Source: Methanomicrobium sp. W14 (GTDB taxonomy: Archaea; Halobacteriota; Methanomicrobia; Methanomicrobiales; Methanomicrobiaceae). From it: DNA of 64,000 nt. Shown here one piece after another: positions 1-9,240 of this stretch. The notes beneath the pieces were generated by a model. That model made no database searches and was not told the DNA's origin. It saw only the letters and a list, made by a program, of their open reading frames with translations. Both the position numbers and the translations under genes were made by a program. Positions within the stretch are counted from its first letter, which is position 1. Every line of letters begins with the position of its first letter. The stretch lies in the NCBI RefSeq assembly GCF_017875315.1, contig NZ_JAGGMM010000001.1, positions 930,001-994,000 on the forward strand, written 5' to 3'.

Positions 1-681
1 ATATACCAGATACAGGGCGACGGGTTTACTGCATATGACTACTTGTACTCGACTTCCCTCTTTTTCCTTACAAGTGCTGTTATGTTCTTCCTTGCTGCGA
101 GAAATTTTAACGAAGAAAGGCTTTTTAATTACCACAGGTTTATCCCGAGGCTCACGGAGTTCATCGGGTCGGTTATCTCTGAAAAAAGGACGAACCTTTC
201 GTTATTCGCCATAAGTATCTGCTGCGTTCCTTTCGTCTTTATGGTCCAGATGATGCTGCTTGTCCTTTTGTTCAACTTTCCCATGCCTTATTCGGTTGTT
301 ATGCTCCTGGTTTCTGCGGCATTTGTAGAGGAATTAGCGAAATCCGTCGGCATATATACTCTTTTTTCAAAAAGACCGGGTTACATGACCTGGAAGAACA
401 TACTTGCAGGGTCTTTTTTTGTGGCTGCAGGATTTTTAACCGGGGAAAAACTGCTTTTATTTGCAACTCTCTCGGAAATTTCAGACTCCGTATTCGGAAC
501 GGTCATGTTTGCAAGCCTTCAGGTTTTATGGCTTCCGTTTCTTCTTCACCTGGCAGGTGTTCTGACCACATCATCGGTACTGAAATTTGGGGGCAGAAGG
601 ATGTACATACCTGCCCTGATTCTTGCAACGATTGTGCACAGCCTGTATAACCTTTATTTTATTCTCGGATGGTCAGGGTGA
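1..681 (+). CDS. ABC-2 type permease C-terminus with PrsW-like motifs (5' partial)
   Basis: The reading frame is open from base 1, so the gene begins upstream; the TTG at 43 is only the first start-like codon in the window. The visible part is a polytopic membrane protein of several hydrophobic segments. It carries the spaced PrsW-type signature: an EELAK motif (about base 335), a lone Glu in GFLTGEK (about 435), a His in LLHLAG (about 545) and a His in ATIVHSLYN (about 635). These are the putative active-site residues of PrsW-type membrane proteases. The segment before them (FLAARNFNEERLF) resembles the end of NatB-like ABC-2 permeases, so the full gene may be a permease-PrsW fusion; that part is inferred. 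The stop is 4 nt before the next permease start, suggesting one efflux operon. Confidence 0.6.
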   Translation: MYQIQGDGFTAYDYLYSTSLFFLTSAVMFFLAARNFNEERLFNYHRFIPRLTEFIGSVISEKRTNLSLFAISICCVPFVFMVQMMLLVLLFNFPMPYSVVMLLVSAAFVEELAKSVGIYTLFSKRPGYMTWKNILAGSFFVAAGFLTGEKLLLFATLSEISDSVFGTVMFASLQVLWLPFLLHLAGVLTTSSVLKFGGRRMYIPALILATIVHSLYNLYFILGWSG

Positions 682-685
682 GGAA

Positions 686-1759
686 ATGAATCTTAAAAAC
701 GTTGAAATAATAGCTAAAAAAGAACTTAAGAGCCTTGCCGACGAGAAGACCATAATCCTTGCAATTGTCCTTCAGCTTTTTATCGCAATGTTCTCATCGT
801 TTCTTCTCATAGGACTTGCGTCAATGTACAACCCTGACTCCATAAGCAGTTACTCGAACGTAAAATACCCGGTTGCATACACAGGCGAGCCGTCGGAAGT
901 CCTTACATACCTTCGGGACAGCAGTGATTTCGTCGTATACGAAATGGACCTTTCGACAGCGGTTGAAGCACTGAAGGAAAGAAAACTTTCCGCAGTACTG
1001 TGGATGCCCGATACAGCTCCGGATTATGAATACCCTGTAAAAATTACTCTTTACACAATTGGAAACGATATTCAGTCAAGTCTTGTAAACGTCAAATTAA
1101 AGCAGATTTTACTGAAATATGAGGATAAACTCCGTGAAATAAGAAGTGACAGGCTGAACGGAGAAATTGTGGACATAAAAATTCCCGCATCAGACCCGTC
1201 GGGAGACTTCTACGAGTTTGTATACGGCCTTCTGATACCACTTCTCCTGTTTATGCCGGCGATTATATCCGGGGCACTGATAATCGATATGATAACTGAA
1301 GAATACCAGGAGAGTACCCTTGAAACCCTTCTTTCAACGCCCATAGGATTTTCCGAAGTTGTCTGGGGAAAAACAGCCGCATGCTTTATTCTGGTTCCGG
1401 TCCAAGCGGCTGCGTGGCTTACGCTTTTAATGGTAAACGGAATTGCAGTTGCGGGCTTTATACCAATACTTCTGCATATATCAGTAGCTTCCCTTGTAAT
1501 TATCCTTGCAGGTGCAATTATCGCACTCAAGTATCACGAAAGGACAAACGCACAGTTTGTATTTTCAGCCGCAATAGTAGCCGTCATACTCATATTTCTT
1601 GCCTTTCCGATGAACACCGCAAATATCATTGTCAGGCTCTCTGTCGGTTCAATCGGAAGTGAGCACTGGTTAATACTTGGAATAATATTGGCCATTGCAG
1701 CAGCACTGGCATATATAGTTACAGGGTACTCGGAAAAGATGCGGGCAAAATTTATATAA
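686..1759 (+). CDS. ABC-2 type transporter permease
   Basis: A 357-residue membrane protein with the ABC-2 permease layout: one N-terminal TM segment (about residues 20-45), a long extracytoplasmic domain (about 50-180), then five or six TM helices to the C-terminus. The motif TEEYQESTLETLLSTPIGFSEVVWGK (here cited for its pattern of a short amphipathic stretch before a helix) is characteristic of NatB/YhaP-type sodium or drug efflux permeases. I chose the ATG at 686, preceded by GGTGAGG, over the GTG/TTG-type starts from 623 that overlap the previous gene. It lies 4 nt after the PrsW-like permease stop, so the two probably form a heterodimeric pore. No ATPase is visible; it is probably upstream of the window. 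Confidence 0.8.
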   Translation: MNLKNVEIIAKKELKSLADEKTIILAIVLQLFIAMFSSFLLIGLASMYNPDSISSYSNVKYPVAYTGEPSEVLTYLRDSSDFVVYEMDLSTAVEALKERKLSAVLWMPDTAPDYEYPVKITLYTIGNDIQSSLVNVKLKQILLKYEDKLREIRSDRLNGEIVDIKIPASDPSGDFYEFVYGLLIPLLLFMPAIISGALIIDMITEEYQESTLETLLSTPIGFSEVVWGKTAACFILVPVQAAAWLTLLMVNGIAVAGFIPILLHISVASLVIILAGAIIALKYHERTNAQFVFSAAIVAVILIFLAFPMNTANIIVRLSVGSIGSEHWLILGIILAIAAALAYIVTGYSEKMRAKFI

Positions 1760-1966
1760 TATATATGAACCAAAAAAGTCGTTACTTCAGATATTTCTCA
1801 ACCGGCTCAAAATGCATTAAAGTATATTGGAATTAATAAACTCAATATATATTTTTGGAAAACTGTTTTAAATTAGATTCACTATTTTTTTATAAAATGC
1901 ATCCCATGATCGCAAATCAAAGACAAAACATTAATAGTGAGGAAGTTATATTCTGGTCTGATAAAA
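1760..1966 (+). promoter_or_regulatory. AT-rich leader with TATA box for the PEGA protein gene
   Basis: Intergenic region of 207 bases with no gene. A TATA-box-like stretch (TTTATAAAA, about 1889-1897) lies roughly 70 nt before the ATG at 1967. Archaeal spacing would put the transcription start near 1917-1922, leaving a leader of about 45-50 nt. Confidence 0.4.
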
Positions 1967-3295
1967 ATGTCACATAAGATTCTTTTCAGATTTGGTCTTC
2001 TTTTAGTAGCTGTCCTGGCTGTAATCTCCATTCCGGCCGGAGCAGAGCAGATAGTCGGAAACCAGGTCGGATGGATTGCATTCCATACAAATGTCGACGG
2101 AGTGACAATCTACGTGGACGGGAATGCCGTAGGAACAACAACAGATCAGGTATATACGTACACCGTGTCCCTTGACGGAAGCCCGAGCAGCATGCCGAAA
2201 ACAGCATATGCCACAAAATCAGGGTATTCAAACAGTAACACACAGAGCCTTGCCGTGCCTGATGTAGGTGAGACACTAAACTATTATTTCACACTGAACC
2301 CATCAGGACCTAAAACAGGCTCAATATACGTAACTTCAGTGCCCAACAATGCAATGGTATACATTGACGGCTCATACGTTGGAAATACGCCACAACTGTC
2401 ATCAGGCATATCACCCGGAAACCACAATGTCCAGATCACAAAAACAGGGTATCAGGAGTGGGGATCAACAGCTTACGTATCAGCCGGAAACACGGCCTCG
2501 CTGCAGGCGTCTCTTACTGCAGTAAGCCAATACGGAAGCATATCTGTAAAATCCTCACCGTCAGGTGCAAGCGTATACCTTGACGGAAACTATCAGGGAC
2601 AGACACCAACGGTAATATCAGGTGTCATCAAAGGTTCCCATACACTGGAACTGAACAAAGCAGGTTATTACGAGTGGAGCGGGTATGTAACCGTATCTGT
2701 AGGACAGACATCATCAGTCTACCCGACCCTTGACCCTATTCCTTCACCACAGGCAGGTACACTTTACATATCATCAACGCCCGGAAATGCCTACATCTAC
2801 CTTGACGGAAGTTACCAGGGCGTTACACCGTCCTCAGGAAGCTACGTCATAGATAATGTAAACTCAGGTTCACACACAGTAAAACTGACTCTGTCAGGAT
2901 ACCAGGATTCGACAACATCAGTATCTGTTCCGCCCGGAGGCACTGCAACGGTTTCAATTCCAATGACCGCAAAAGGTTCTTCCGTAACAACCGGGACACT
3001 TGAAATATCCTCCAGTCCTACAAAAGCAAATGTCTACATTGACAACCAGTACAAAGGCATAACGCCGCTTACATTGTCACTTGATGCAGGACAGTACTCC
3101 GTTACCTTCAGACTCACAGGATATACTGATTCGACAACAACTGCAACTGTTAATGCAGGAGCAAGCTCTACAATACAGGGTTCACTTGTCCCGGCATCAG
3201 AGCCGACCCAGTCGGGAACCCTCCCATTTGCCGTCATAGGCGGCATACTGGCAGCAGCACTTATACTTGCAGTCGGAATGAAAAAGAAGGACTAA
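1967..3295 (+). CDS. Secreted PEGA-repeat surface protein with C-terminal membrane anchor
   Basis: A 442-residue exported protein: N-terminal signal peptide (about 1-27, ending near IPAGAEQ), five PEGA-type repeats, and a C-terminal TM helix followed by KKKD. Each repeat follows the pattern G-[ST]-[IL]-x-[IV]-x-S-x-P-x-x-A-x-[VI]-Y-[IL]-D-G-x-Y-x-G-x-T-P. The first copy is the most divergent (VDGVTIYVDGNAVG). PEGA domains are small beta-sandwiches common on archaeal S-layer-associated proteins. I chose the ATG at 1967 over the GTG at 1937 because the hydrophobic signal core then starts at the usual distance. It appears monocistronic with its own TATA box. The role is probably a cell-surface scaffold; the ligand is unknown. 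Confidence 0.85.
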   Translation: MSHKILFRFGLLLVAVLAVISIPAGAEQIVGNQVGWIAFHTNVDGVTIYVDGNAVGTTTDQVYTYTVSLDGSPSSMPKTAYATKSGYSNSNTQSLAVPDVGETLNYYFTLNPSGPKTGSIYVTSVPNNAMVYIDGSYVGNTPQLSSGISPGNHNVQITKTGYQEWGSTAYVSAGNTASLQASLTAVSQYGSISVKSSPSGASVYLDGNYQGQTPTVISGVIKGSHTLELNKAGYYEWSGYVTVSVGQTSSVYPTLDPIPSPQAGTLYISSTPGNAYIYLDGSYQGVTPSSGSYVIDNVNSGSHTVKLTLSGYQDSTTSVSVPPGGTATVSIPMTAKGSSVTTGTLEISSSPTKANVYIDNQYKGITPLTLSLDAGQYSVTFRLTGYTDSTTTATVNAGASSTIQGSLVPASEPTQSGTLPFAVIGGILAAALILAVGMKKKD

Positions 3296-3386
3296 ATTAA
3301 TTCAAAACTTCCTTTTTTTGTCGCTTCATTTTACTGCAAAAAAACTTTAATCGGATGCTTTTTTGCTTTTACACCATATAGATATT

Positions 3387-4706
3387 ATGAGTCGCATGAA
3401 ATTCACCGTTATATCTCCTGAAGTATACACATACGGGGCAATGCTTGTCGCAGGAATTCTAAAGGACAACGGGTATGAAGTGACTTTAAAAAGAAGACTT
3501 TCAGCGGAAAAAAAGAGTACGGTTATGCTGAGTCTTTATTCAACGCAGCACCTCCTTTCAGACGAGATTAAAGAATTCATATCAAAGCACAGAAAAAACG
3601 GTGGAACTGTATATATAGGCGGTCCGGTATCAGCGTACCCTGAGATGGTATTAGGTGAACTAAAACCCGATGCCGTAATTGCAGGGGAAGGAGAAAATTC
3701 CGTGCCTTATGTCGCGAAACTCGGCATATCATCCGGTACACCCGGACTTGCATACACAGGCCCGGATGGTAATATTATAAGAACAAAAGCAGTAGCGCCT
3801 GCGTCCATGAAACGCCCGCTTCCGCTGATTCCCGATGATATATCATCCCAGAGCATCAGGGGGGCATCAGCGTACATTGAGACTCACAGGGGATGCACAG
3901 GTGCATGCACATTCTGCCAGGTCCCCAGATATTTTGGAAGGGAGATCAGAAGCAGAGATCTTCCGGACATTCTTGAAGAAGTAAAAGAATTCAAAAAGCA
4001 CGGTGCAACGAGAATTTCCGTATCCGGCGGAACCGGCTCACTATACCAGTACAGGAACGGAAAAATAAACGAGGATGCATTCATTGAACTTCTCAGGGGA
4101 ATGGCAAAAATTATGGGGAAAAACAATGTCTCATCCCCTGATATCAGAGTAGACTGCATAAATGAAAGAATAGCACAGGCAATAAGGGAATACACAATAG
4201 GCTGGGTGTTTTTCGGCCTTGAGTCGGGAAGCGACAAAATACTTAAGGTGATGGGAAAAGGCGTATCCGTCAGCCAGGCGTCGGATGCCGTATACAGGTG
4301 CAGGGACTTTGGACTTAAAGTTGCGGGAAGTTTCATCGTCGGTCACCCTCTTGAGACTGCAGAGGACTTCGAAAAGACTAAGGATTTCATAACAGAACAC
4401 TGCCTTGACGATGTCTTCGTATCCATCGCAGAACCAATCCCAAAAACTCCGCTTGCAGAACTCGTCCTAAATACACCTAAAGAAAAGAGTCCTCTTTATA
4501 TGCCGCACAAAGGTGAATACATGGCGTTAAAGCTTACCGAAAGCGAAGCAAGGTCTTTTGACCTGCAGATGCACGCTGACATGTTCAAGCCGAATCTTCA
4601 TGTAGTGACTGACGAGATATTCAATGCATACCTTTTTGGAGTCAGAAAGGACGGAAAAGAGATAAGAGCCGCAACAGAGCTTCTTTTCAAATATTACGGG
4701 AAGTGA
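3387..4706 (+). CDS. B12-binding-type radical SAM protein
   Basis: A 439-residue protein with an N-terminal cobalamin-binding-like Rossmann domain (about 1-130; TYGAMLVAGILKDNGYEV, then VYIGGPVSAYP and AVIAGEGE, as in B12-binding radical SAM families) followed by a radical SAM barrel. The cluster motif is CTGACTFC (CxxxCxxC, about residue 170), followed by SVSGGTGSLY and FFGLESGSDKILKVMGKG, typical of SAM-binding and barrel strands. This architecture is known from conserved methanogen proteins (MJ_0865-like families); the substrate cannot be read from sequence. I prefer the ATG at 3387 over the TTG at 3363; the ATG at 3396 is also possible. The next gene follows after only 22 nt, so co-transcription is likely. 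Confidence 0.8.
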   Translation: MSRMKFTVISPEVYTYGAMLVAGILKDNGYEVTLKRRLSAEKKSTVMLSLYSTQHLLSDEIKEFISKHRKNGGTVYIGGPVSAYPEMVLGELKPDAVIAGEGENSVPYVAKLGISSGTPGLAYTGPDGNIIRTKAVAPASMKRPLPLIPDDISSQSIRGASAYIETHRGCTGACTFCQVPRYFGREIRSRDLPDILEEVKEFKKHGATRISVSGGTGSLYQYRNGKINEDAFIELLRGMAKIMGKNNVSSPDIRVDCINERIAQAIREYTIGWVFFGLESGSDKILKVMGKGVSVSQASDAVYRCRDFGLKVAGSFIVGHPLETAEDFEKTKDFITEHCLDDVFVSIAEPIPKTPLAELVLNTPKEKSPLYMPHKGEYMALKLTESEARSFDLQMHADMFKPNLHVVTDEIFNAYLFGVRKDGKEIRAATELLFKYYGK

Positions 4707-4728
4707 ATTGTATAAACCAGGGTCTAAA

Positions 4729-6636
4729 ATGGATTTCAAGATAAAAACCAAAATTCCTGAATTCCTCTCCGGCAGGATGAAATTTATCGGCCCTGGTCTT
4801 CTCCTTGCAATAGCAGCAGCAGGTGAAAGCGGGATCTCCGAAGCGCTGGAAATAGGTGCGCATTATCATTTTGCACTGATTTGGGTCATAGTTCTCACTC
4901 TTGTTTTTAAATTTGCATTCACAAACGGAATTGCAAGGTATACTCTTTCAACCGGAGATACTATCTTTGAGGGCCTTAAGACAATTCCCGGACCAAAAAA
5001 CTGGACTGTGGTCTTTGTAACGCTGATTTTCCTTCTTGAAATGTTTGCATTCGGGGGAATGCTTCTTTTTGGTGCGATATTTCTCGATTACTACCTTCCC
5101 GGTGTATACCTTGAAAATCTTCTTGCACTTCTGACTCTTGCAGTCACCCTGTTTCTTTTGTGGAAAGACTCATACGAAAGGGTGGAAAAGGTCGTTATAG
5201 CAATTGCAATCTGCCTGTTTGTCGGAATCGGCTACTGTCTTCTTGAATTCAGCCTGCCTTTCGGGTCCATCGCCCTGGGTCTTATCCCTAAAATCCCTCA
5301 CGGCTCTGTTCTATCCATAATGGCCCTTATGGGAGCAGTAGGTTCGGGCCTGAACCTCTTACTGTATTCGGTCTGGCTTTCGGAGAAAAGCCGGGGTGAA
5401 CACGGACCTGCATACTTCAGGCGCTATATAAGCATTGTAAACCTTGACATAGCATTCGCCTTTGTCATCGTGGCACTTATAACCATACTCTTTCTGACAC
5501 TCGGCGTAAGCGGTTTTGTCGTGTCATTCATAGGTCAGGGAGAAGAGCTGACCCTTGACGCAATTATTGTTCAGGTCCTCTATGTCCTATCAAACATACC
5601 ATTTGGGGACTCTTTTTTCCTGATATTCGGTTATCTCATAATGTTCGGTGCCACTATAACAGGAATGGACGGTCGTGCACGTGCAATATCCTCGGTCATA
5701 AAAAGCTCATCAAAAACGAAACTTTCTGAAATTCAGCTTTACAGGATAATTCTCGGGGTATTTACGGTCATTATTGCTTCGGCAATTTTCTGGGGTGAGC
5801 CTTCCGCAGTCATACATACAGTTTCAGCGGTCGCTGCGATAATGTTTGCACTTCTCGGGTTTATGCTGATATACATTGACCTGAATCTTCCGGAATACGC
5901 CCGCGGAAACAGGGTCTGGCTTCTTGTGATGACACTTGGAAGCTCGGTCTTCCTTTTGATGGCACTTATAATGGAAGGTTCTTTCATATCAGTAGGTCTT
6001 CCTTTAATCGAACGTCTTGTTCTTCTAATAGTCCCGGTATACATATTCATGAAGACAGACCTCTTTAAAAAATGCATCAACAAAAATCACGATATTTACG
6101 ACCTGCTCTGGGTCATACTGATATTCGGGGCAATATCTGTATACGGAACGTTCCGGGGCATTCCGGTTGACAACATAACAATAAACGTGGGACATGTCGG
6201 CCCGATGATTGCAGGATTTATATGCGGACCGTTTGCGGGCTTTATGGCAGGCGCTATAGGCGGTGCATACATTCTCAGCACAGGAGAAATGTATTCCGAA
6301 ATATTTGCCGCAGGAACTATATTTGCAGGCATATTTCCGGTACTTATGCTTAGACTCTGGAAGGAAAATCTCACATATTCCAGGGCGGCAGTTGTAGTAG
6401 TCATAGCAGAGGTCTTTAACTTTATCGTCATCCCGCTTTTATTCGGTGTCGGACTTACTGACACCACAGCACTTGTCAGGAAAAGTTTCCTTCCTACCCT
6501 TATTGCAAACATGACCGGCGTTTTAATATTTGTATATTTCCTTAAGGAAGGCCGCCACAGTAACTCCTTCGTGAGAGGTGAAAAGGGAAACCTGTTTAAA
6601 AAGAACAGCGAATGCCGGGGTGACTTAGAGAAATGA
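4729..6636 (+). CDS. NRAMP-like carrier fused to a LytS-type 5TM domain
   Basis: A 635-residue polytopic protein. Residues about 15-410 match the NRAMP (SLC11) fold by pattern: FIGPGLLLAIAAAGESG at TM1 and ALMGAVGSGLNLLLYS at TM6. The metal-binding TM1 motif DPGN is replaced by GESG and the TM6 MPH-type motif is absent, so Mn/Fe transport cannot be assumed. Residues about 455-605 form a second membrane module (GIPVDNITINVGHVGPMIAG, GPFAGFMAGAIGGAY) resembling the five-helix ligand-sensing domain of LytS-type kinases (5TMR_LYT). I chose the ATG at 4729 over the TTG at 4708. The stop overlaps the start of the downstream binding-protein gene (ATGA), so the two products probably act together. Confidence 0.65.
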   Translation: MDFKIKTKIPEFLSGRMKFIGPGLLLAIAAAGESGISEALEIGAHYHFALIWVIVLTLVFKFAFTNGIARYTLSTGDTIFEGLKTIPGPKNWTVVFVTLIFLLEMFAFGGMLLFGAIFLDYYLPGVYLENLLALLTLAVTLFLLWKDSYERVEKVVIAIAICLFVGIGYCLLEFSLPFGSIALGLIPKIPHGSVLSIMALMGAVGSGLNLLLYSVWLSEKSRGEHGPAYFRRYISIVNLDIAFAFVIVALITILFLTLGVSGFVVSFIGQGEELTLDAIIVQVLYVLSNIPFGDSFFLIFGYLIMFGATITGMDGRARAISSVIKSSSKTKLSEIQLYRIILGVFTVIIASAIFWGEPSAVIHTVSAVAAIMFALLGFMLIYIDLNLPEYARGNRVWLLVMTLGSSVFLLMALIMEGSFISVGLPLIERLVLLIVPVYIFMKTDLFKKCINKNHDIYDLLWVILIFGAISVYGTFRGIPVDNITINVGHVGPMIAGFICGPFAGFMAGAIGGAYILSTGEMYSEIFAAGTIFAGIFPVLMLRLWKENLTYSRAAVVVVIAEVFNFIVIPLLFGVGLTDTTALVRKSFLPTLIANMTGVLIFVYFLKEGRHSNSFVRGEKGNLFKKNSECRGDLEK

Positions 6637-7880
6637 GAACAAAATCCGTTCTGTTCTGTTTAAAAAATTCTGCTCCGACGGTACTGTTTCTCCTGATAAT
6701 CATGTCCGGATTTCTGTATTTGTACCTGTACAACTTCGGGCCCCCGCCGGAAAGCTACCCTGAAGGGAACAATTTGACCGTAGGTGCCATAGTTCCACTT
6801 TCGGGAAGCATGAAAACATACGGGACTGAAGTCAGACAGGGAATTGAAATGGCAGTATCGGACATCAACAAAGAAGGCGGCATAAAGGGCAAAAATGTCA
6901 CGGTTGAATATTTCGACAACCTCGGAAGTTCAAACCTCGCCATATTCGGGTTCAAAAAATTCTGCGAAGACGGCATACCTGTTGTAATCGGACCTGTTTC
7001 AAGTTCGGCGGCACTGGCTGTCGCCCCGGTTGCAGAAGAAGAAAAAACGGTCATGATATCTCCTTCAGCAACAAACCCCGGCCTTACAAAATATCCGGAT
7101 TATGTTTTCAGGACAATCTCATCCGATGCCTACCAGGGCAAAGGAATAGCAAAAGTGCTTATGACCGTACACCCTGAAGTAAAGACCGCGGCTGTAATTT
7201 ATATTAACACATCATACGGAAAGAGCCTCAACAGCTCATTCTGCACATGGTTTCCAAAAGCAGGCGGGCAGGTGATATTCTGTGAAAGCTACGAGGAGGG
7301 AGGGACTGATTACTACTACCTTGTCGATGAAATTTCAGAAGCAAATCCCGATGCGGTGGTGGTGCTCGGAACTTTGCAGGATGCAGAGACTATCCTCAAA
7401 GATGCTTCTGAAAAAAAGCTTGACGTGGTCTGGTTCGGATCGGAGGGACTCATAAACGACGGACTGTACGAATATGCAGGCGAATATGTCAACGGAATGT
7501 ACGCACTCATGCAGTCAAGCCAGATACAGTCCGGGACATTCATTAAAAGATACGAGTCTTTGTACAATACAACCACAATTGACTGGCCTGTGTCATACGG
7601 CTACGACACCATGCAGATTATCGCGGAAGCTCTCAGGGCCTCGGATTACAACGGAAAAAGTATAAGCGGGTCACTGAAAAGAATCAGGCACATGGGGCTC
7701 TGCGGCCCGAAAGTATTCGATGAAAACGGAGACATCCCTCCTGCATATGATATTATGAGGATAGAAGACGGAAAATGGGTACGCGTAAAATGGAACGAAG
7801 TTGTATTCAGCGATGATGACGAGGATGAAGAAGAAATCCTTGGAAATGTCCTCAAATCGTATTCATCAGAGAATGTGTAA
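6633..7880 (+). CDS. Membrane-anchored LivJ-type ligand-binding protein
   Basis: A 415-residue protein with an N-terminal TM anchor (about 12-31) and a type I periplasmic-binding fold of the branched-chain amino acid/amide family. The family opening is clear (TVGAIVPLSGSMKTYG, then GIEMAVSDINKEGGIKGKNVTVEYFDN), with later VVIGPVSSSAALAVAP and MISPSATNPGLT. No Liv permease or ATPase genes are nearby. The start overlaps the stop of the NRAMP-like/5TM gene by 4 nt, so translation is coupled. It may deliver or sense a ligand for that membrane protein rather than serve an ABC transporter; that is inferred. The C-terminus has an unusual acidic run (SDDDEDEEE). Confidence 0.8.
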   Translation: MRTKSVLFCLKNSAPTVLFLLIIMSGFLYLYLYNFGPPPESYPEGNNLTVGAIVPLSGSMKTYGTEVRQGIEMAVSDINKEGGIKGKNVTVEYFDNLGSSNLAIFGFKKFCEDGIPVVIGPVSSSAALAVAPVAEEEKTVMISPSATNPGLTKYPDYVFRTISSDAYQGKGIAKVLMTVHPEVKTAAVIYINTSYGKSLNSSFCTWFPKAGGQVIFCESYEEGGTDYYYLVDEISEANPDAVVVLGTLQDAETILKDASEKKLDVVWFGSEGLINDGLYEYAGEYVNGMYALMQSSQIQSGTFIKRYESLYNTTTIDWPVSYGYDTMQIIAEALRASDYNGKSISGSLKRIRHMGLCGPKVFDENGDIPPAYDIMRIEDGKWVRVKWNEVVFSDDDEDEEEILGNVLKSYSSENV

Positions 7881-7983
7881 ATATTTCAATAGTATAGTCA
7901 AAAGAAAAAAATCGTGTTTTTTAGAGACCAGATGAGATAAACAACCCTTTTCTGAAAATTATAAAAAACAGGTTTTCCTGAAA

Positions 7984-8865
7984 TCATACATCCACGCCGA
8001 AAACAATTTTTACAACTGCACCGAGTATAAACGACAGGGCCGCAACACCCAGGCTTATTGCTGCCATCTCCAAAAACCTCCTCCTAAACTCAAGCTCTTT
8101 TGCAACGGCAATGTAGAAGTTGAATATGAATATAACAGCAATTCCTATCGCAAGGGTTGCACCGAGTGCAACGATATAGTTTTTGAATAAAAAGTACGGC
8201 AATATAAGAAGAAAGACAGTTACGATATACGCTGCACCTGTATATGTCGCGGCCCGGAGAGGGTCTTTTTCAGCGCTTCCTTCAGCCTTTTCAGAGAGAT
8301 ATTCGGATGTTGCCATTGAAAGGGCTGCGGCAATACCGGTGATAAGCCCTATAGCACCTATAAGAGTTGTATCCTGCAAAGCAAACGAAAATCCGGCAAG
8401 AGCACCTGTGAGCTCTACAAGGGCGTCGTTTAACCCCAGCACTACAGAACCTGCATAATTCAGCCTCTCTTCATTTATCATCGCGGCAAGTTCAAGCTCG
8501 TGCTTCTCTTCGTCGGCAATAATTTGTCCTGTTTCAGGATATTCATTTTTTATTAAAGTATAATCGGAATAGGCTTTATTTTCACCATTTTCCATAAGTT
8601 TGATAGTGAAGGTAAGGCCGAACACTCCTGCCATCACCGAATACCAGAATATTTTTATCCTGTCAGGTTCCTCGGTTTTTCCGGTTATGCCCATAAAACT
8701 TTTGTAATGGACCATCTCCTCTTCAGCAATCCTGTTTAGTATTTCTCTGTTGTGCCCGTCCCTTTCCCTTGCGGCAAGTATCCTGTAAATGTGGTGTTCA
8801 GTTATTTCATTTTTCTGAAACTTTGCAACAACAGGTGATACATCATTAAATCCGGCACTCTGCAT
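7984..8865 (-). CDS. Ferritin-like/VIT1 family iron transporter
   Basis: A 293-residue protein in two parts. Residues 1-130 are a ferritin/rubrerythrin-like four-helix region with metal-ligand patterns (EITEHHIYRILAARE, EEEMVHYK, DEEKHE). Residues about 135-293 form a VIT1/CCC1-type membrane domain (NYAGSVVLGLNDALVELTGALAGF, MATSEYLSEKAEG). This arrangement is known as erythrin-VIT (MbfA-like) and exports or sequesters Fe2+ or Mn2+ when the ferritin-like domain senses iron. The gene is monocistronic and divergent from the cardiolipin-synthase gene. A TATA-like ATAAATAAA lies about 25 nt upstream of the ATG on the minus strand. Confidence 0.88.
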   Translation of the reverse strand: MQSAGFNDVSPVVAKFQKNEITEHHIYRILAARERDGHNREILNRIAEEEMVHYKSFMGITGKTEEPDRIKIFWYSVMAGVFGLTFTIKLMENGENKAYSDYTLIKNEYPETGQIIADEEKHELELAAMINEERLNYAGSVVLGLNDALVELTGALAGFSFALQDTTLIGAIGLITGIAAALSMATSEYLSEKAEGSAEKDPLRAATYTGAAYIVTVFLLILPYFLFKNYIVALGATLAIGIAVIFIFNFYIAVAKELEFRRRFLEMAAISLGVAALSFILGAVVKIVFGVDV

Positions 8866-9240
8866 ATTCTCAAATCTTCTCCGTTTTATTTATCCAGACA
8901 TGAAAATTATTTGTATCTCATACTTTGTCAGGCTTACTGGTCAGGATAAAAAAGCAAAACAGCCTGCGGGACGACGCAGGTGCACAGAGTGCATAAAATC
9001 CCATCCGACCAAAAAAAACGGTATTCTCTGGACACCGCGGGGAGGATTTTTCCTGACCCCCAGATAAACAATGGATTCGTTTTTTGGGGGGGAAAGAGGA
9101 AAAGTTACCTGCAGCCTTCCTGTATTTTATTAAATAACCAGACAAAGACACAACCTGATTTTATTAAACGTGAGAAAAAGAATACCTGAAACTGAAAAGT
9201 TTTTCTATAACCCGGGTGAAATTCATCACTACGGAAAACA
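8866..9240. other. 375-base divergent intergenic region with a small hairpin
   Basis: No convincing gene. The region should hold the promoters of the leftward VIT gene and the rightward cardiolipin-synthase gene. A GC-rich imperfect hairpin is visible at 9039-9060 (GGGG-AGGA, loop TTTT, TCCT, GA bulge, CCCC), and a G7 run lies near 9086-9093. Short frames across it on both strands lack codon bias and recognisable motifs. Confidence 0.4.

Noticed and set aside
1861-1880. AACTGTTTTAAATTAGATTC upstream of the PEGA gene as a fourth PadR operator
   Set aside because: It matches only part of the core, lacks the AATAG half and the AAAC at the right spacing, so it is probably chance.
8980-9189. Small frames in the VIT/cardiolipin-synthase intergenic region
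   Set aside because: Both strands are open by chance; no SD, no conserved motif, and they overlap the expected promoters.
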